Shown here: one piece after another, positions 29,997-32,064 of the stretch
How positions within the stretch are numbered: the stretch's first letter is position 1
Layout of the letters: every line of letters begins with the position of its first letter
Source of the DNA: Caryophanales bacterium UBA1624
Lineage (GTDB): Bacteria > Bacillota_I > Bacilli_A > RFN20 > CAG-826
NCBI GenBank assembly: GCA_002321395.1
Contig: DCMK01000013.1
Coordinates: forward strand, 21,811-53,874
Length of the DNA stretch: 32,064 nt
Direction: 5' to 3'
Notes under the pieces: model-generated
Database searches by the model: none
What the model saw: only the letters and a program-made list of their open reading frames with translations
What the model was told of the DNA's origin: nothing
Translations under genes and position numbers: made by a program

Positions 29997-31852
29997 GCAA
30001 AAAAATCGAAACCACCGCTGAGGATCAGCAGATCCTCAACGCGGTGAATCAGCGCGACGAGGAAGCAATCAACGCAAGCAAGAAGCTGCATATTTTCCGT
30101 TCCCTTTTCTCTTATATGAAGGGCTTTTGGCTGGATGTGGTTCTAGCTTGGATCTTCGTCGCCTTGGAAGTCATCTGCGAAGTCCTGATTCCATTCTTTT
30201 CCGAATATTTGGTGGACTCCTTGAAGGAGAACCCCATCGATTTGGGCGAAGTTTGGATGTGGTCCGGCCTCATGATGGGCATGGCGGTGGCGAGCTGCCT
30301 ATTCGGAATCCTCGCCGGATTCGTCGCCGCGAAAGCCTCCGCCGGATTCGGTCGGAACCTCCGTCAGGCGATGTATTACCACATCCAAGATTATTCTTTC
30401 TCCAACATCGACAAATTCTCCACGGCCTCTTTGGTCACCCGCTTGACAACGGACGTCACCAACGTCCAATTCTCCGTGCAGATGATCCTCCGCCTGGTCG
30501 TTCGTGCTCCTTTGATGATGGTGGTGGCTTTTGTGATGGCGTGCATCAAATCCTGGGAATTGTCCTTGATTATTTTGGCCACCATCCCCTTCTTGGCCGC
30601 GGTGCTCTTTTCCATTTCTATCGTGACTCACCCCGTCTTCGTCCGCGTCTTCAACGCCTACGACGATTTGAACGCCTCCGTTCAAGAGAACCTCAACGGC
30701 ATCCGCGTGGTGAAGTCCTTCGGCAGGGAGGATTTCGAATCGCAGAAGTTCGGCAAGGTATCCTATTTCATCTATAAGAACTTCATCCGCGCGGAGCGTT
30801 TGCTCGCCTTCAACAACCCGGCGATGCAGCTTTCCGTCTACGCGGCCATGCTTTTGATTTCCTATTTCGGGGCTTTGGCCATCCAAAAGTCCGGGGATGC
30901 CGATCCTGGATTCACCACGGGGGCTTTGACCTCGCTGCTTTCCTACATCATGATGATCCTCAATTCGCTGATGATGGTCTCCATGTCCTTCGTCATGGTC
31001 ATCATCGCGAAGAACTCCGCGGAGCGAATCACTGAGGTTTTGATTGAGAAACCCGACATCGTTTCCCCTCAGAACGCGGTGACGGAAGTCAAAGACGGAT
31101 CGGTGGATTTCGATCATGTCAGCTTCCGCTATTCCGCCACGGCGGAGAAAGACACCCTCCACGACATCGATTTGCACATCAAAAGCGGGTCCACGGTCGG
31201 TATCCTTGGCGTGACCGGGAGCGCTAAGTCGACCTTGATTTCCCTCATCGCCCGCCTTTACGACGCAAGCGAAGGCCAGGTCAAAGTGGGCGGAGTCAAC
31301 GTGAAGGATTACGATCTGACCGCCCTCCGCGACGCCGTCTCCGTCGTTTTGCAGAAAAACGTCCTGTTCTCAGGAACCATCAAGAGCAATTTGCTTTGGG
31401 GCAATCAAAACGCGACCGATGAACAGATCCGGAGAGCCGCCCATTTGGCCTGCGCGGACGAATTCATCTCCACCTTCCCCAAAGGGTATGACACCCCGAT
31501 CGATGAGGGTGGGACCAACGTCTCCGGCGGCCAAAAGCAAAGGCTTTGCATCGCCAGGGCCTTGCTGAAAAACCCGAAGATCCTGATCCTCGACGACTCC
31601 ACCTCGGCCGTCGACACCAAGACCGACAAGCTGATCCGCGAGGCGTTCCACAACGAGATCCCCGACACCACGAAGATCATCATCGCCCAGCGCGTCGCCT
31701 CCGTGCAGGAATCCGACATGATCCTCGTCATGGACCAAGGCCGCATCATGGCCTCCGGCACGCATGAGGAACTGCTGGGAACCTGCGACGAGTACCGTTC
31801 CATCTACGAGTCGCAGACCAAGAACCAGGCCCAGCCCGAGGAACTCCAGTGA
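29993..31852 (+). CDS. ABC exporter subunit, heterodimer type, degenerate ATPase half
   Basis: A 619-residue half-transporter: N-terminal six-helix exporter domain (about 40-340), then a nucleotide-binding domain. The NBD has Walker A GVTGSAKST at 406-414, a VSGGQKQR signature, Walker B ending in Asp534, and DSTSAVD after it. Two features mark the non-catalytic half of a heterodimeric exporter such as BmrC. The catalytic glutamate position is Asp535, and the switch histidine is Gln566 (AQRVASV). In addition the glycine just before the Walker A lysine is Ala411, which is uncommon. AAGGAGG precedes the ATG. It is coupled to marR and followed 14 bases later by its partner. Drug or lipid export is likely; the substrate is unknown. 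Confidence 0.92.
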   Translation: MSKKIETTAEDQQILNAVNQRDEEAINASKKLHIFRSLFSYMKGFWLDVVLAWIFVALEVICEVLIPFFSEYLVDSLKENPIDLGEVWMWSGLMMGMAVASCLFGILAGFVAAKASAGFGRNLRQAMYYHIQDYSFSNIDKFSTASLVTRLTTDVTNVQFSVQMILRLVVRAPLMMVVAFVMACIKSWELSLIILATIPFLAAVLFSISIVTHPVFVRVFNAYDDLNASVQENLNGIRVVKSFGREDFESQKFGKVSYFIYKNFIRAERLLAFNNPAMQLSVYAAMLLISYFGALAIQKSGDADPGFTTGALTSLLSYIMMILNSLMMVSMSFVMVIIAKNSAERITEVLIEKPDIVSPQNAVTEVKDGSVDFDHVSFRYSATAEKDTLHDIDLHIKSGSTVGILGVTGSAKSTLISLIARLYDASEGQVKVGGVNVKDYDLTALRDAVSVVLQKNVLFSGTIKSNLLWGNQNATDEQIRRAAHLACADEFISTFPKGYDTPIDEGGTNVSGGQKQRLCIARALLKNPKILILDDSTSAVDTKTDKLIREAFHNEIPDTTKIIIAQRVASVQESDMILVMDQGRIMASGTHEELLGTCDEYRSIYESQTKNQAQPEELQ

Positions 31853-31866
31853 AAGGAGGCATCGAT

Positions 31867-32064
31867 ATGAGCGAAACAACCAAGACGAATATGACTACGA
31901 ACACAACCACGACGCAGACCGGACGTCCGCAGGCCAAGCGCCCGCAGACGGATGACGCGGCCGAGCGTCCCGACGCCAAGATGCACGGCGGGCCGAAGGG
32001 GCCGCAGAAGGCGGCCCCCGGAACCACCAGGCGCATCTTCGGCTACATCTTCCAATACAAGTGG
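31867..32064 (+). CDS. Second ABC exporter subunit, partial (runs off the right edge)
   Basis: Sixty-six codons are visible. An AAAGGAGG site precedes the ATG. The first 50 or so residues are a low-complexity Thr/Gln/Pro/Gly/Lys-rich cytoplasmic tail (ending GGPKGPQKAAPG), followed by TTRRIFGYIFQYKW, the entry to the first membrane helix of an exporter. The glycine/proline-rich head before the first helix is common in the larger subunit of heterodimeric exporters. Given the degenerate partner upstream, this subunit should carry the complete catalytic site, but that part is not in the window. Confidence 0.8.
   Translation, partial: MSETTKTNMTTNTTTTQTGRPQAKRPQTDDAAERPDAKMHGGPKGPQKAAPGTTRRIFGYIFQYKW

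Overview
The window looks like the origin region of a monoderm (Gram-positive-type) bacterium of the Bacillota/Bacilli, probably non-sporulating and possibly related to Mollicutes. The gene set and order match the Bacillus-type origin: dnaN and dnaA run leftwards, and rpmH-rnpA-yidC-khpB(jag)-mnmE run rightwards. A cluster of DnaA boxes lies between the two groups. YidC is a lipoprotein-type insertase, as in monoderms. Base composition is moderate by eye, with AT-rich spacers, and genes are tightly packed, often with ATGA stop/start overlaps. The lineage is inferred from gene content and order; no 16S or other marker is present.

Layout. 1-3194: a terminator, dnaN, an AT-rich dnaA-dnaN spacer with two DnaA-box-like sites, dnaA, then the main box cluster and the rpmH promoter. 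3195-6061: rpmH-rnpA-yidC-khpB operon, closed by a terminator. 6125-11184: one dense operon, mnmE-tatD-rnmV-ksgA-ispE-GlmU-type acetyltransferase. It covers tRNA modification, 5S rRNA maturation, 16S rRNA dimethylation, isoprenoid and UDP-GlcNAc synthesis. 11265-17038 runs the other way: ppdK alone, then a three-gene nucleotide-activated heptose operon (hddA, a fused hddC-gmhB, gmhA). 17288-20132: an FGGY sugar kinase, a convergent TetR regulator and a small flavodoxin. 20129-29482: housekeeping again (pth, mfd, an RqcP-like S4 protein, tilS, ftsH, dus, a family-6 uracil/hypoxanthine-DNA glycosylase). 29550-32064: a MarR regulator with a clear operator palindrome, followed by a heterodimeric ABC exporter whose second subunit runs off the right edge.

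From tatD to ftsH the order is that of Bacillus subtilis with genes missing: tatD-rnmV-ksgA-ispE-glmU-...-pth-mfd-rqcP-(divIC)-tilS-(hpt)-ftsH. All the sporulation genes normally interspersed there are absent. The ppdK/heptose/FGGY/TetR/flavodoxin block sits exactly between glmU and pth, where Bacillus has prs-ctc, so it is best read as an accessory insertion. The block is also joined directly to mnmE, which in Bacillus lies on the other side of the origin.

The most interesting items are: the complete four-step heptose-nucleotide pathway packed into three genes with a two-domain transferase/phosphatase, next to a sugar kinase that could feed it; a GlmU lacking its uridylyltransferase half; a YidC with a roughly 300-residue extracytoplasmic domain; several promoters placed so close to start codons that the mRNAs should be nearly leaderless; and substitutions in motifs of RnpA, DnaA and an ABC exporter. 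I saw no tRNA, rRNA, CRISPR array, insertion sequence or prophage gene.
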